A stretch of 64,000 bases of DNA from BJGO01 sp964640655 (GTDB taxonomy: Bacteria; Bacteroidota; Bacteroidia; Chitinophagales; UBA10324), in NCBI GenBank assembly GCA_964640655.1, contig CAZXFT010000006.1:1-64000 (forward strand), in the 5' to 3' direction. Under the pieces are notes generated by a model, which was not told the DNA's origin, searched no databases, and worked only from the letters and a program-made list of their open reading frames with translations. Position 1 is the stretch's first letter, and each line of letters opens with the position of its first letter. The position numbers and the translations under genes were made by a program. Below are positions 36,217-44,276 of this stretch, in pieces.

Positions 36217-37401
36217 ATGAAGAAGTCACCACTTATCGTCATCTTCTTTACCGTGTTCTTAGACTTGTTGGGTTTCGGATTGATTATCCCCATACTACCG
36301 GTATTTGCTAAAGAACTTGGAGCAGGCAATATTCAGGTGGGTATGATAGCAGGAGTATACTCTCTGATGAACTTTCTTATAGCTCCATTATGGGGTTCAC
36401 TCAGCGATCGTCACGGCCGCAGACCAATCATCCTTCTCAGCATAGCAATAACGGCACTCTCCTACCTCATCTTCGGTTTTACAACTTCCTTATTGTTACT
36501 CTTTATTTCGCGCATGCTTTCAGGTGTTGGATCAGCCAATCTCTCAGTAGCACAGGCATACATCAGCGACAGCACCACGCCGGAAAATCGTGCCCGCAGT
36601 ATGGGAATGATTGGTGCTGCATTCGGTCTGGGCTTCATATTCGGACCTTTGGTTGGCGGTGTAATTAAATCTGAGTTTGGAATAGGTGCACTCGGACTTT
36701 TGGCAAGCTCTCTTTCCACACTCAATTGGTTCATGGCGTATTTCATGCTCCCCGAAAGCATCAAGGCAAAAAACAAGGATCAACAGCTTCGCCTGTTTTC
36801 TTTTAAAGATATGTTTGAGGTATTGCAACGAGAAGCCATCTCCAGTTTGTTTTTCATCAACTTCATATATATCACTGCATTCAGTATGATGCAGATAACA
36901 GCAGTCATACTCTGGAAAGAAGAATACCAACTCGACGAAAAACATATCGGTTACATGTTCGCTTTTATCGGCATTTGCTCCGCCATCGTTCAAGGGGGAC
37001 TAATAGGTATATTGAATAAAAAACTCGGCGAACAAAAATTGCTTACAATAGGTCTAATTTGTATGGTGTTTGGTTTGCTGAGCATACCATTTTCACCTCA
37101 GGGATTTTGGTTTTATCCCATACAAGGTACCAGCATGCTTTTGCTTGCTTTCGGATCAGGGTGTGCGACACCTGCTGCTGGTGCATTACTATCAAAACTT
37201 GCTCATGAGAATGAGCAGGGTAAAGTACTGGGATTGAATATGAGTTTCAGTTCCTTATCAAGAGTTATAGGTCCTATTCTTGGAGGCATATGTTACGACA
37301 TACATCATGCTATGCCATTCCTTAGCGCAGGCGTATTAATGCTGGGGTGTTTTGTATTGTTGTTTCCTCTGTTTGGTAAGTTGAAGGGCAAGGAGTTGTA
37401 G
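36217..37401 (+). CDS. MFS transporter of the TCR/Tet-like drug-efflux group
   Basis: A 394-residue transporter with 12 predicted helices that pumps small molecules by proton exchange. The N-terminus LIVIFFTVFLDLLGFGLIIP and the loop GSLSDRHGRRPIILLS after helix 2 (motif A) are those of TetA-like multidrug pumps. A second half with FGSGCATPAAGALLSKL and GPILGGICYD supports the same group. The specific substrate is unknown, and the residues are not enough to call tetracycline resistance. It stands alone with its own promoter element. Confidence 0.92.
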   Translation: MKKSPLIVIFFTVFLDLLGFGLIIPILPVFAKELGAGNIQVGMIAGVYSLMNFLIAPLWGSLSDRHGRRPIILLSIAITALSYLIFGFTTSLLLLFISRMLSGVGSANLSVAQAYISDSTTPENRARSMGMIGAAFGLGFIFGPLVGGVIKSEFGIGALGLLASSLSTLNWFMAYFMLPESIKAKNKDQQLRLFSFKDMFEVLQREAISSLFFINFIYITAFSMMQITAVILWKEEYQLDEKHIGYMFAFIGICSAIVQGGLIGILNKKLGEQKLLTIGLICMVFGLLSIPFSPQGFWFYPIQGTSMLLLAFGSGCATPAAGALLSKLAHENEQGKVLGLNMSFSSLSRVIGPILGGICYDIHHAMPFLSAGVLMLGCFVLLFPLFGKLKGKEL

Positions 37402-37606
37402 GGAAATATTTATTTCTTATAACACGGATATCATTCTCATTCTGTTATTATCTCTATTTTCATTTTTGATTACTTTATAATTATGATGCATGTATTCTAA
37501 CTGTGCTTGACTTCTATATGCGCATCAATATTAAGTTAAGTAGCTTTTAAGTAAACACCAATTCCCTTCCTGTTATTTTGCACATCATATTTAACATTGA
37601 TAAACT

Positions 37607-38410
37607 ATGAACCCTGAAAAAGATTTCATTCACATTAACCGCAATACCTGGAACGAGAAAACTGAGTTTCATTTAAAATCTGAATTTTATAATGTGAATG
37701 AATTTCTGCGGGGTAAGTCATCATTGAATGATTTAGAGTTGAAAATTTTGGGCAACATTTCAGGTAAAAAAATATTACATCTTCAATGTCATTTCGGTCA
37801 GGACACAATTTCGTTGAGCAGAATGGGTGCACAGGTTACAGGAGTGGACTTTTCAGATAAGGCTATTGCAGCAGCAAAAGAAATGACTCTACAAACACAT
37901 ACTAGCGCACAGTTTATCTGCTGCAACGTTTATGATTTAGACCATCACCTCAATGAGCAATTCGACATTGTGTTTACCAGTTACGGCACTATTGGTTGGT
38001 TACCTGATTTGGATAAATGGGCACATGTGATTTCTACTTTTCTGAAACCCGAGGGCCGTTTTGTGTTTGTTGAGTTTCATCCTGTGGTCTGGATGTTTGA
38101 TGATGAGTTTGAAAAGGTGGGTTACAATTATTTTAATGATGGTCCGATCATAGAAACTGAATCCGGTACTTATGCTGACCGCGATGCGCCAATCAAAAAC
38201 AAATCCGTAAACTGGAATCATTCCCTCAGTGAGGTGATCAATAATTTGATAAAGAATAACCTTTACATACAAAGTATGGATGAGTTTGACTACTCGCCAT
38301 ATAATTGTTTTAATCACACAATTGAAAGTGAGAAAGGCAAATTCAGAATAAAGCACTTAGAGAATAGAATTCCTATGGTATATGCTATTGAAGCAATAAA
38401 GCGCACGTAA
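37607..38410 (+). CDS. SAM-dependent class I methyltransferase
   Basis: A 267-residue Rossmann-fold methyltransferase. The SAM-binding motif I is ILHLQCHFGQDTISLSRMGAQVTGVDFSDKAI at about residues 61-93. Later motifs are FDIVFTSYGTIGWLPDLDKWAHVI and FLKPEGRFVFVEFHP. The last third (MFDDEFEKVGYNYF, SLSEVINNLIKNNLYIQSMDEFDYSP) matches the bacterial group of short methyltransferases with unidentified small-molecule acceptors. The 205 bases upstream hold no gene and only a one-mismatch promoter element (TTATTTTG). Confidence 0.88.
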   Translation: MNPEKDFIHINRNTWNEKTEFHLKSEFYNVNEFLRGKSSLNDLELKILGNISGKKILHLQCHFGQDTISLSRMGAQVTGVDFSDKAIAAAKEMTLQTHTSAQFICCNVYDLDHHLNEQFDIVFTSYGTIGWLPDLDKWAHVISTFLKPEGRFVFVEFHPVVWMFDDEFEKVGYNYFNDGPIIETESGTYADRDAPIKNKSVNWNHSLSEVINNLIKNNLYIQSMDEFDYSPYNCFNHTIESEKGKFRIKHLENRIPMVYAIEAIKRT

Positions 38411-38543
38411 AAACTCATGCATAAAAACTTGGAATAGAGGCGGAAATCAATCGTTGAAAAACTTTCTGAATTTTTTGGATTTACATCCTTATTTTTTCCG
38501 ATAATTAAATATACTTGCACCCCTTCCTTACCAAGAACAAATA

Positions 38544-39647
38544 GTGGACGTAGCCGCACATATTAAACTCTTACTATACAAGCACAATTGTGTTGTACTG
38601 CCCGGTTTTGGCGGTTTGCTCCTGCATTATGCACCGGCTCAAATTAATCCTACGCGTCATCAGTTTCTTCCTCCCCGCAAAGCCATTACTTTCAACAAGA
38701 GCCTCACCATCAACGACGGCCTATTAATTAGCTGCGTTTCAAATGCCGCTCAGATACACTATAACATAGCAGAGTTAACCGTAGAACATTACGTGCGGGA
38801 CATCAATAACTCGCTTAAATCTAAGGGAGATTTTGTCATCAACTCGGTGGGTAAGTTTAAATTGGATGTAGAAGGTCAGATAGTCTTTGAAGTTATTGAC
38901 GAATCCAATTACCTGACCGATGCTTTCGGTATGGAGCACTTTATTTCTCCAGCCATTATTCGCCGCGAAGCATTCGAACCTCAACAGGCACTGCCTTTAC
39001 AAAAGGAAAAGAAGAAGTTCAATTGGTTTGGTCTTGGTCTGTTTTTCATTATTACTGCTCTTGTCATTTATCAGATATTAGACATTACCAAACTGCTTAC
39101 GCCTTATGAAAGTGCCTCATTAGTACCTGATACACAACGCCTACGAAATATTGCCATTGAACGCAATGAAGCCTTACACAAGAACAACACTTCAGCTGGT
39201 CGCAGAGATACCGTAGTACAAATCATTGTTATACGCGACGAAACATCTGAATCAAAACCTGAAATGCCAAATGATGAACAATCTGCTTCATCATCTTCTG
39301 CAACACTTAATCAAAACATAACAACTAAACCCGTATCCTCCGCTAAAAGAACACAGGATAGTATCCGCTTCAGCTCCACTACATCCTACCCTCTTGCGTC
39401 AGAATACAACCCGGCCAAATGGGGAGCTTTTCTTATTGTTTTCTCTTCACACAAATCAGAAGATGCTGCATTGGAAATGCAGAAACAACTCATCAATGAG
39501 CGCATTGGTGTGCGTTTGTACAACAACGGTCACGAATATCTTGTTGTAAAATCAGGTTACATGAGCAAGCAGGCAGCAGCCAAAGATGTTGCATTATATG
39601 GTATGCTGGGTTATAATAATACCTGGCTGTATAAGATGCCTGAGTAA
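38544..39647 (+). CDS. HU-CCDC81 and SPOR domain protein
   Basis: A 367-residue protein starting at GTG 38544. Residues 1-125 form the HU-CCDC81-type domain pair characteristic of Bacteroidota (LLYKHNCVVLPGFGGLLLHY, PPRKAITFNKSLTINDGLL). A membrane helix follows at about 156-175 (FNWFGLGLFFIITALVIYQI), then a Ser/Asn-rich periplasmic linker. A C-terminal SPOR domain (about 292-367: WGAFLIVFSSHKSEDAALEM through NNTWLYKM) is expected to bind denuded septal peptidoglycan. It is likely a cell-division or cell-pole protein whose N-terminus faces the cytoplasm. The upstream TATACTTG (38510-38517) is a one-mismatch promoter element. Its stop is nine bases from the convergent small membrane gene. Confidence 0.9.
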   Translation: MDVAAHIKLLLYKHNCVVLPGFGGLLLHYAPAQINPTRHQFLPPRKAITFNKSLTINDGLLISCVSNAAQIHYNIAELTVEHYVRDINNSLKSKGDFVINSVGKFKLDVEGQIVFEVIDESNYLTDAFGMEHFISPAIIRREAFEPQQALPLQKEKKKFNWFGLGLFFIITALVIYQILDITKLLTPYESASLVPDTQRLRNIAIERNEALHKNNTSAGRRDTVVQIIVIRDETSESKPEMPNDEQSASSSSATLNQNITTKPVSSAKRTQDSIRFSSTTSYPLASEYNPAKWGAFLIVFSSHKSEDAALEMQKQLINERIGVRLYNNGHEYLVVKSGYMSKQAAAKDVALYGMLGYNNTWLYKMPE

Positions 39648-39656
39648 CAATAACTG

Positions 39657-39941
39657 TTAACTCTTTTTCCTTCTGAGTAATAATACAGTAATCTGAATCA
39701 TATTGCTCAATACATGTAAAATAATAATGAGTAAGGTATAAAACCAATAGGCAAAGCCTTTACCATTATCTGAGTTGAAGCACATTCCGTAAATAAACCA
39801 GAATAAGTAAACGAAATGAACAATTGCATTAAAACTGAAAGTAAGTTTTTTTTCCTTACTCAATTTGGTTAAGAAAACAAGTGAAATCCAAAAAAGTATG
39901 ATTGAAGGAAACAGTATCCAATCATCTTCGTGCAATGGCAT
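39657..39941 (-). CDS. Small hypothetical membrane protein downstream of porQ
   Basis: A 94-residue protein with three hydrophobic segments (ILFPSIILFWISLVFLT, FNAIVHFVYLFWFIYGM, FAYWFYTLLIIILHVLSNMI) and a basic end LLRRKKS. No conserved motif is recognised. It begins 14 bases after the porQ stop on the same strand, with AAGGA immediately before the ATG, so it is probably co-transcribed with porQ. Involvement in secretion is not shown. Confidence 0.65.
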   Translation of the reverse strand: MPLHEDDWILFPSIILFWISLVFLTKLSKEKKLTFSFNAIVHFVYLFWFIYGMCFNSDNGKGFAYWFYTLLIIILHVLSNMIQITVLLLRRKKS

Positions 39942-39955
39942 TCCTTGATATTTTA

Positions 39956-41005
39956 TTACTTCAACCTTGGAAAGAATTCTCCGATGTTAACATACAGGCT
40001 GAGCGCATTATTGGAAGCGGCTGTATTGTAAATTGCGTAGGAGTATGAAAACCCCCAGCGCTGTAAAGCCAACTGAACGCCAAAACTAAATCCGCTTAAT
40101 CCGCGGCGTTCATTGAATGCCAGTTCCATTCTTCTTAAATGATTGTAGGCAATATTTGCACGCAGTACTTTTCCCAAATACAACTCGGTTCCGAAAATAG
40201 CATGGCGAAAGAGTTTGTCTGCTATGTATTTTTTTTCTTTTTGAACAGATGTATCGCTGATAAATGAATTGTTATTGCGCAATGCAGGATCGTCGTACCT
40301 TATATCCCATTTTAGCAAATGATGCAGAGTCAAGGAAAATAAAAATGGTGTATGCGTAAGTCGTTTCGAAATACCAGCCTGAAGGTCTATTGGCAGTTTC
40401 TCGTCATTACCCGGAGTAAAACGACCTAACATGGTTCCAAAATTTTTCAGAGCCACACCGGCATAAAAACCATTGGCACTGTCGGCATATGCCATTCCTA
40501 CATCAGCCATAATGCCCGATGCGGTAATGTTGTTGTAGTTGGAGTTGGTGTATTTCAGCGACATACCGTAATTCGCTTTTTCGCTCAATGATCGGGCTAT
40601 CGAAACCACACCAACTAAATCCTGAGCGTATGCATTTCCCTTGTCTGTTCCGTCAGCAAGATTTTCTTGAGAAACACCATAATTGATGTATTGTAATCCA
40701 AATCCGGTATAACCCAACCTGGTAAAGTTTCGGCTGTAAGCAGCTGTTAAAAATGAAGAGCCTGTGGGGAAGAATGAATTATTAACATGAAACTGATTGT
40801 GAGTAGCTAGATTCAGTGTAGCCGGATTTTGAAACATAAACGACACATCTCGATCCATCATAGCCTGATTGTATCCTCCCATAGCCGCAATGCGAGCAGA
40901 CGCCGGTATATTGATAAACTTAAAAACTTCCTGACCACCGGTGATTTGTGCATATAATGGCGACGAAAGCCAAAAAAGTAAGATTGAGAAGTATAGGGTT
41001 TTCAT
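39956..41005 (-). CDS. porQ: Type IX secretion system protein PorQ
   Basis: PorQ is a 14-strand outer-membrane barrel of the FadL/PorV kind, thought to work in the T9SS attachment complex. The 349-residue protein has a signal peptide (cleavage at YA-QI), then the family opening GGQEVFKFINIPASARIAAMGG. Characteristic blocks follow: MMDRDVSFMFQNPATLN, FTAAYS-like, YINYGVSQENLADGTDKGNAYAQD, and GVALKNFGTMLGRFTPGNDEKLPIDLQAG. The length is normal. With the type A and type B cargo genes in the same window it confirms an active T9SS. The small membrane gene follows by 14 bases. Confidence 0.92.
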   Translation of the reverse strand: MKTLYFSILLFWLSSPLYAQITGGQEVFKFINIPASARIAAMGGYNQAMMDRDVSFMFQNPATLNLATHNQFHVNNSFFPTGSSFLTAAYSRNFTRLGYTGFGLQYINYGVSQENLADGTDKGNAYAQDLVGVVSIARSLSEKANYGMSLKYTNSNYNNITASGIMADVGMAYADSANGFYAGVALKNFGTMLGRFTPGNDEKLPIDLQAGISKRLTHTPFLFSLTLHHLLKWDIRYDDPALRNNNSFISDTSVQKEKKYIADKLFRHAIFGTELYLGKVLRANIAYNHLRRMELAFNERRGLSGFSFGVQLALQRWGFSYSYAIYNTAASNNALSLYVNIGEFFPRLK

Positions 41006-41147
41006 GAATCTGCCTTAAACGGAAAGTGTTTTCATTTATTGGGTAAAAATCATGATTATTTCCCACTACCGGACAACTGCTCTTAAACAACCTGTCATTA
41101 TTGTTGTTTATCAGCCAATAATTACCCGCACAATACAAGGCATATTG

Positions 41148-41155
41148 TATTTTTG
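41148..41155 (+). promoter_or_regulatory. -7 element TATTTTTG upstream of mdh
   Basis: Exact TAnnTTTG 27 bases before ATG 41183. It sits inside a longer in-frame extension starting at 41153, which argues against that upstream start. Confidence 0.5.
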
Positions 41156-41182
41156 GCGCGCGAAAAAAAACAAACACTAACC

Positions 41183-41859
41183 ATGAAAGTAACCGTAATA
41201 GGCGCCGGCAATGTGGGAGCCACCTGCGCTAATGTTATTGCTCACAACGACTACTGCAACGAAGTCATTCTTCTCGACATCAAGGATGGTATTGCCGAAG
41301 GTAAAGCGCTCGATATATGGCAAACTGCAGCCGTGAATTCTTATAACTCCCGTGTTAAAGGTGTAACCAACGACTACAGCGCTACCGCAAATTCTGATGT
41401 TGTTGTGATTACCTCAGGCCTGCCGCGTAAACCCGGTATGAGCCGCGACGACTTGATTTCAACCAATGCAGGTATCGTGAAGTCGGTTACTGAAAATGTA
41501 ATCAAGCATTCCCCAAATACTATTCTGGTTATAGTATCCAATCCGCTGGATGTAATGACCTACTGCGCTTACCTCACAGCAAAGTTGCCTTCAAACCGTG
41601 TGTTTGGTATGGCCGGCATTCTTGATACAGCTCGTTACAAAGCATTTCTTGCCGAAGCACTAAACGTTTCTCCATTAGATATTCAGGCTGTACTTATGGG
41701 CGGACACGGCGATACGATGGTACCCCTACCGCGTTATACAACTATCAGTGGCATTCCGGTTACTGAATTAATTGATAAGGATCGCCTTAATGCAATCATC
41801 GAACGCACCAAAAAAGGCGGTGGAGAATTAGTAAACCTTATGGGCACCAGTGCCTGGTA
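41183..41859 (+). CDS. mdh: Malate dehydrogenase, 3' end lost in an assembly gap
   Basis: Mdh oxidises malate to oxaloacetate with NAD in the TCA cycle. The fragment begins at ATG 41183 (MKVTVIGAGNVGATCANVIA, the NAD loop) and includes DIWQTAAV, VVVITSGLPRKPGMSRDDLI, the IVSNPLDVMTY motif, RVFGMAGILDTARYK and the catalytic MGGHGDTMVPLPRY. It is the LDH-like type of about 310 residues. Only about 225 residues are visible, ending at MGTSAW, just before the 100-N gap. Some 85 residues and the stop lie in missing sequence. The terminator at 41961-41990 immediately follows the gap. Confidence 0.94.
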
Positions 41860-41959
41860 NNNNNNNNNNNNNNNNNNNNNNNNNNNNNNNNNNNNNNNNN
41901 NNNNNNNNNNNNNNNNNNNNNNNNNNNNNNNNNNNNNNNNNNNNNNNNNNNNNNNNNNN
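41860..41959. other. Assembly gap of 100 N inside mdh
   Basis: Exactly 100 undetermined bases. The missing end of mdh needs about 255 bases plus a stop, so the gap length is nominal. Confidence 0.97.
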
Positions 41960-41960
41960 C

Positions 41961-41990
41961 AAAGGATGGTTGCAGAACCATCCTTTTTTT
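41961..41990 (+). terminator. Strong intrinsic terminator after mdh
   Basis: Perfect 11-base arms AAAGGATGGTT (41961-41971) and AACCATCCTTT (41976-41986) surround a GCAG loop and run into further T. It marks the end of mdh although the stop codon itself is not sequenced. Confidence 0.9.
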
Positions 41991-42001
41991 ATTTTCACAC
42001 T

Positions 42002-42427
42002 ATGGCAAAACATACGGTACCTATTGAAATTCTTGAATTACAGGATGGCGACTATCACTTATTCCTCACTGCATATGCCGGAAGAAACAAACTACGCCTG
42101 CTGATTGACACCGGTGCCTCCAAAACAATTTTGTCTAAGGCATTCTGTAAAAAGACTAAGTCCTTAAAGTTGATTCAGAGCGAACATACAGCCGCCGGGT
42201 TGGGCACTGCCGATATGCAAAGTTGGTTAACCGAAATTAAAACATTCAAACTTGGTAGCTTTCAAATCAAAGATTATGCTTGTGGCGTATTGGACCTTTC
42301 GCACGTTACAGAAATATACAGGCAATTAGATTTACCTGTATTTGATGGTGTATTGGGTTGCGATGTGCTGGTGACTTACAAAATGAATCTTGATTTAAAA
42401 CGCAAACTGCTCATCATCACAGATTAA
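42002..42427 (+). CDS. Retropepsin-like aspartic protease domain protein
   Basis: A 141-residue cytosolic protein starting at ATG 42002, 12 bases after the mdh terminator. The catalytic loop LLIDTGASKTILS near residues 35-47 and the later VLGCDVL hydrophobic-Gly block are those of single-domain retropepsin-like (clan AA) proteases, which act as dimers. Such bacterial genes are common but their substrates are unknown. Its frame happens to be open through the gap into mdh; it must not be read as a fusion, because the terminator and the missing mdh end lie between. A hairpin overlaps its stop codon. Confidence 0.88.
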   Translation: MAKHTVPIEILELQDGDYHLFLTAYAGRNKLRLLIDTGASKTILSKAFCKKTKSLKLIQSEHTAAGLGTADMQSWLTEIKTFKLGSFQIKDYACGVLDLSHVTEIYRQLDLPVFDGVLGCDVLVTYKMNLDLKRKLLIITD

Positions 42428-42437
42428 ATTCTGTGAT
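42416..42437 (+). terminator. Weak hairpin overlapping the stop codon of the retropepsin-like gene
   Basis: Arms ATCACAGA (42416-42423) and TCTGTGAT (42430-42437) are perfect, with loop TTAAAT. The T tract only comes after 10 further bases, so it is at best a weak terminator. Confidence 0.35.
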
Positions 42438-42467
42438 AAGTATCATCTTTCTTTTATCTCATCATGG

Positions 42468-42475
42468 TAAATTTG
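42468..42475 (+). promoter_or_regulatory. -7 element TAAATTTG before the Cys-rich exported gene
   Basis: Exact TAnnTTTG. It ends four bases before GTG 42480 and 16 before ATG 42492, predicting a leaderless or very short leader. Confidence 0.45.
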
Positions 42476-42479
42476 CATC

Positions 42480-42854
42480 GTGAAATTGTGGATGTCATAT
42501 TCCTTGTTGTTGCTCTTGTTTTATACGCAGGTATTGTACATTCCGCTCTCCGCACTTTCCTTTGAATATAACCGCGACTACATTGCACGTAACCTCTGCA
42601 TCAATAAAAGCAATCCCGGGTCTTCCTGTAAAGGTTGCTGTTTCCTGAAAAAAGAAATAGAACAATCTGTTCCTGCTAACAACAGCAATCAACACGAAGA
42701 TATTTCCATAAAGATATTTCAGTTTGATTTGTGTGATGTTATACAGATGCCGGAATACCTGATCAACTCAACATTACACTTTCCCCTTATCAACAGTTAC
42801 TTAGTTTCATTGTCTCGAAGTTTGATTAAACCTCCCGGCAAATTGATTGTTTAA
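42480..42854 (+). CDS. Small Cys-rich membrane or exported protein
   Basis: A 124-residue protein starting at GTG 42480 (ATG 42492 is an alternative). A hydrophobic N-terminal helix (LLLLLFYTQVLYIPLSALSF) could be a signal anchor. Directly after it come Cys40 and Cys50 to Cys54 in the pattern C-x9-C-x2-C-C (NLCINKSNPGSSCKGCCFLKKE), likely to bind metal. Many Bacteroidota have a similar small gene with C-N-K...C-x-G-x-C...L-K-K beside metal or TonB uptake loci, which is what I recall here; function is unknown. It is followed 59 bases later by a lipoprotein gene, then by a channel with its own Cys cluster. Confidence 0.7.
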   Translation: MKLWMSYSLLLLLFYTQVLYIPLSALSFEYNRDYIARNLCINKSNPGSSCKGCCFLKKEIEQSVPANNSNQHEDISIKIFQFDLCDVIQMPEYLINSTLHFPLINSYLVSLSRSLIKPPGKLIV

Positions 42855-42913
42855 TACTATCTGAGAACACATTTCTAATAATTCATTCATTTATCATTCA
42901 ACAATCAATTTTC

Positions 42914-43288
42914 ATGAAAAAGCTTTCATTATTAATACTCGTTATTTCATTCATTTATACCTCCTGCACTAAACCCGGTCTTGGTGGCGAAGCAGAAATT
43001 CACATTGACGCCAAGCATCATTCAGTACTAATTCCCTATACAACTGTATATATCAAGTACGATGCTAAAGACTTTCCCGGCGATGACCTGAGCAAATACG
43101 ATGCATCCATTACTACCGATGCCATGGCTCACGGTCATTTTCACGATTTGAAAAAAGGCAATTACTACATCTATGGCGTGGGCTTCGACTCTACCATCAA
43201 TCAAGCCGTAACCGGTGGTATGAAGGTGAAAATCTCCAAGAAAGACGAGATGGTTGACGTTACCTTACAAATAACAGAAGGAGACTAA
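42914..43288 (+). CDS. Small lipoprotein of unknown function
   Basis: A 124-residue protein. The lipobox YTSC places the lipidated cysteine at residue 18. The mature part is a single small beta domain (AEIHIDAKHHSVLIPYTTVYIKY, GHFHDLKKGNYYIYGVGFD, VTGGMKVKISKKDEMVDVTLQI), of transthyretin- or carboxypeptidase-regulatory-like type, with five His residues (20s, GHFHD) that might bind metal. It lies between the Cys-rich gene and a terminator, so the two probably share a transcript. Confidence 0.78.
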   Translation: MKKLSLLILVISFIYTSCTKPGLGGEAEIHIDAKHHSVLIPYTTVYIKYDAKDFPGDDLSKYDASITTDAMAHGHFHDLKKGNYYIYGVGFDSTINQAVTGGMKVKISKKDEMVDVTLQITEGD

Positions 43289-43304
43289 ATCATATTTCAT
43301 CACT

Positions 43305-43350
43305 AAAACATCCGGCATCTATTCCCTGAATTCGATAGCCGGGTGTTTTT
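43305..43350 (+). terminator. Intrinsic terminator after the small lipoprotein gene
   Basis: AAAACATCCGGC (43305-43316) pairs with GCCGGGTGTTTTT (43338-43350) with one G-T wobble, and a T tract follows. It separates the two-gene unit upstream from the four-gene unit that begins at 43365. Confidence 0.6.
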
Positions 43351-43364
43351 CAATGAATGAATAG

Positions 43365-44276
43365 ATGAAAATTATCTCTTTATTAGTCATACTCACCATT
43401 ATGTGTAATGTTGCCTTGGCACAAGTGCCGTCTTGTTGTTCGCAACCCGGCGCCTGCCAGTCTGTAACAGATCCATTGTGGGCCAGCGACATCAGTAAAA
43501 ACGGCATCAACCTCTCCTACTTCATCGGCCACTCCGACGGCTATCTGCAACTCCCTAATGAGTTTGGTGACACCGTTTACACCCGCAGAAATGTAATTCA
43601 GCAGGCAATGAACACTTCATTTTGGTTTTCAGTAAATCCCAATTTGCAAATCATTACAAGGCTGCCGATACGATATATCAAAAACAGCGAAGAAGATGTA
43701 TATGGTATAGGCGATGCAGCTATAGGACTATTGTACAACACCTCAAATTTGTTAAAGATGAATGAACAAAATGATTTCATCTTTCAAATGAATCTGACAA
43801 TGCCCAGTGGTCGTTCATTTAATCTGGATACCGCCCTGATGTACAAATCGCTTCTGCAAACCGGTAGCGGAAACCTCAACGCTGATATTGGAATACGCTA
43901 TCAACATAATACGCACCAACATACCATCATGGCGCTTGTTACTGCAAGGCAAAGCGTGTATCAACTACACAATTATAAAAATGCCTCTTTGTTTACTGCT
44001 CAGGTTGGTTATGCTTACAGGCAAAATATTTCCGACAACACGGAGTTAGCTTATCAGTTGAACATACAAGGTGAACGATACCTGAAAGATTTTGTCAACG
44101 GCGATATAGCCTATAACAGCGGTTATACTATGGCATTACTCGTTCCGCGTATTCGCTTGCAATACCGTTCTTGTCATTTCATACTGCAATCTAATCTGCC
44201 TCTTTATCGTCATTATCAGGGCCTTCAGTTAAAACTTAACTATACCTTTACTTCAGGTTTCTCTTATGTCTTTTAG
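43365..44276 (+). CDS. Outer-membrane channel-like protein with N-terminal Cys cluster
   Basis: A 303-residue protein with a signal peptide (MKIISLLVILTIMCNVALA-Q). Directly after cleavage comes VPSCCSQPGACQSV, a three-cysteine cluster likely to bind a metal or cofactor. The remainder has alternating strand-turn composition typical of a 12-strand barrel (INLSYFIGHSDGYLQL, NTSFWFSVNPNLQIITRLPIR, ADIGIRYQHN) and ends in Phe (FSYVF). It is the first gene of a tightly packed unit: the next gene starts 11 bases before its stop. The pairing with a cytochrome-bearing lipoprotein suggests a metal- or electron-handling outer-membrane pair. Confidence 0.78.
   Translation: MKIISLLVILTIMCNVALAQVPSCCSQPGACQSVTDPLWASDISKNGINLSYFIGHSDGYLQLPNEFGDTVYTRRNVIQQAMNTSFWFSVNPNLQIITRLPIRYIKNSEEDVYGIGDAAIGLLYNTSNLLKMNEQNDFIFQMNLTMPSGRSFNLDTALMYKSLLQTGSGNLNADIGIRYQHNTHQHTIMALVTARQSVYQLHNYKNASLFTAQVGYAYRQNISDNTELAYQLNIQGERYLKDFVNGDIAYNSGYTMALLVPRIRLQYRSCHFILQSNLPLYRHYQGLQLKLNYTFTSGFSYVF

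Noticed and set aside
41153..42427. Single 424-codon frame joining malate dehydrogenase to a retropepsin-like protease
   Set aside because: The frame crosses 100 N of unknown length, the mdh end is missing, and a strong terminator and a new ATG lie between. Annotated as two genes.
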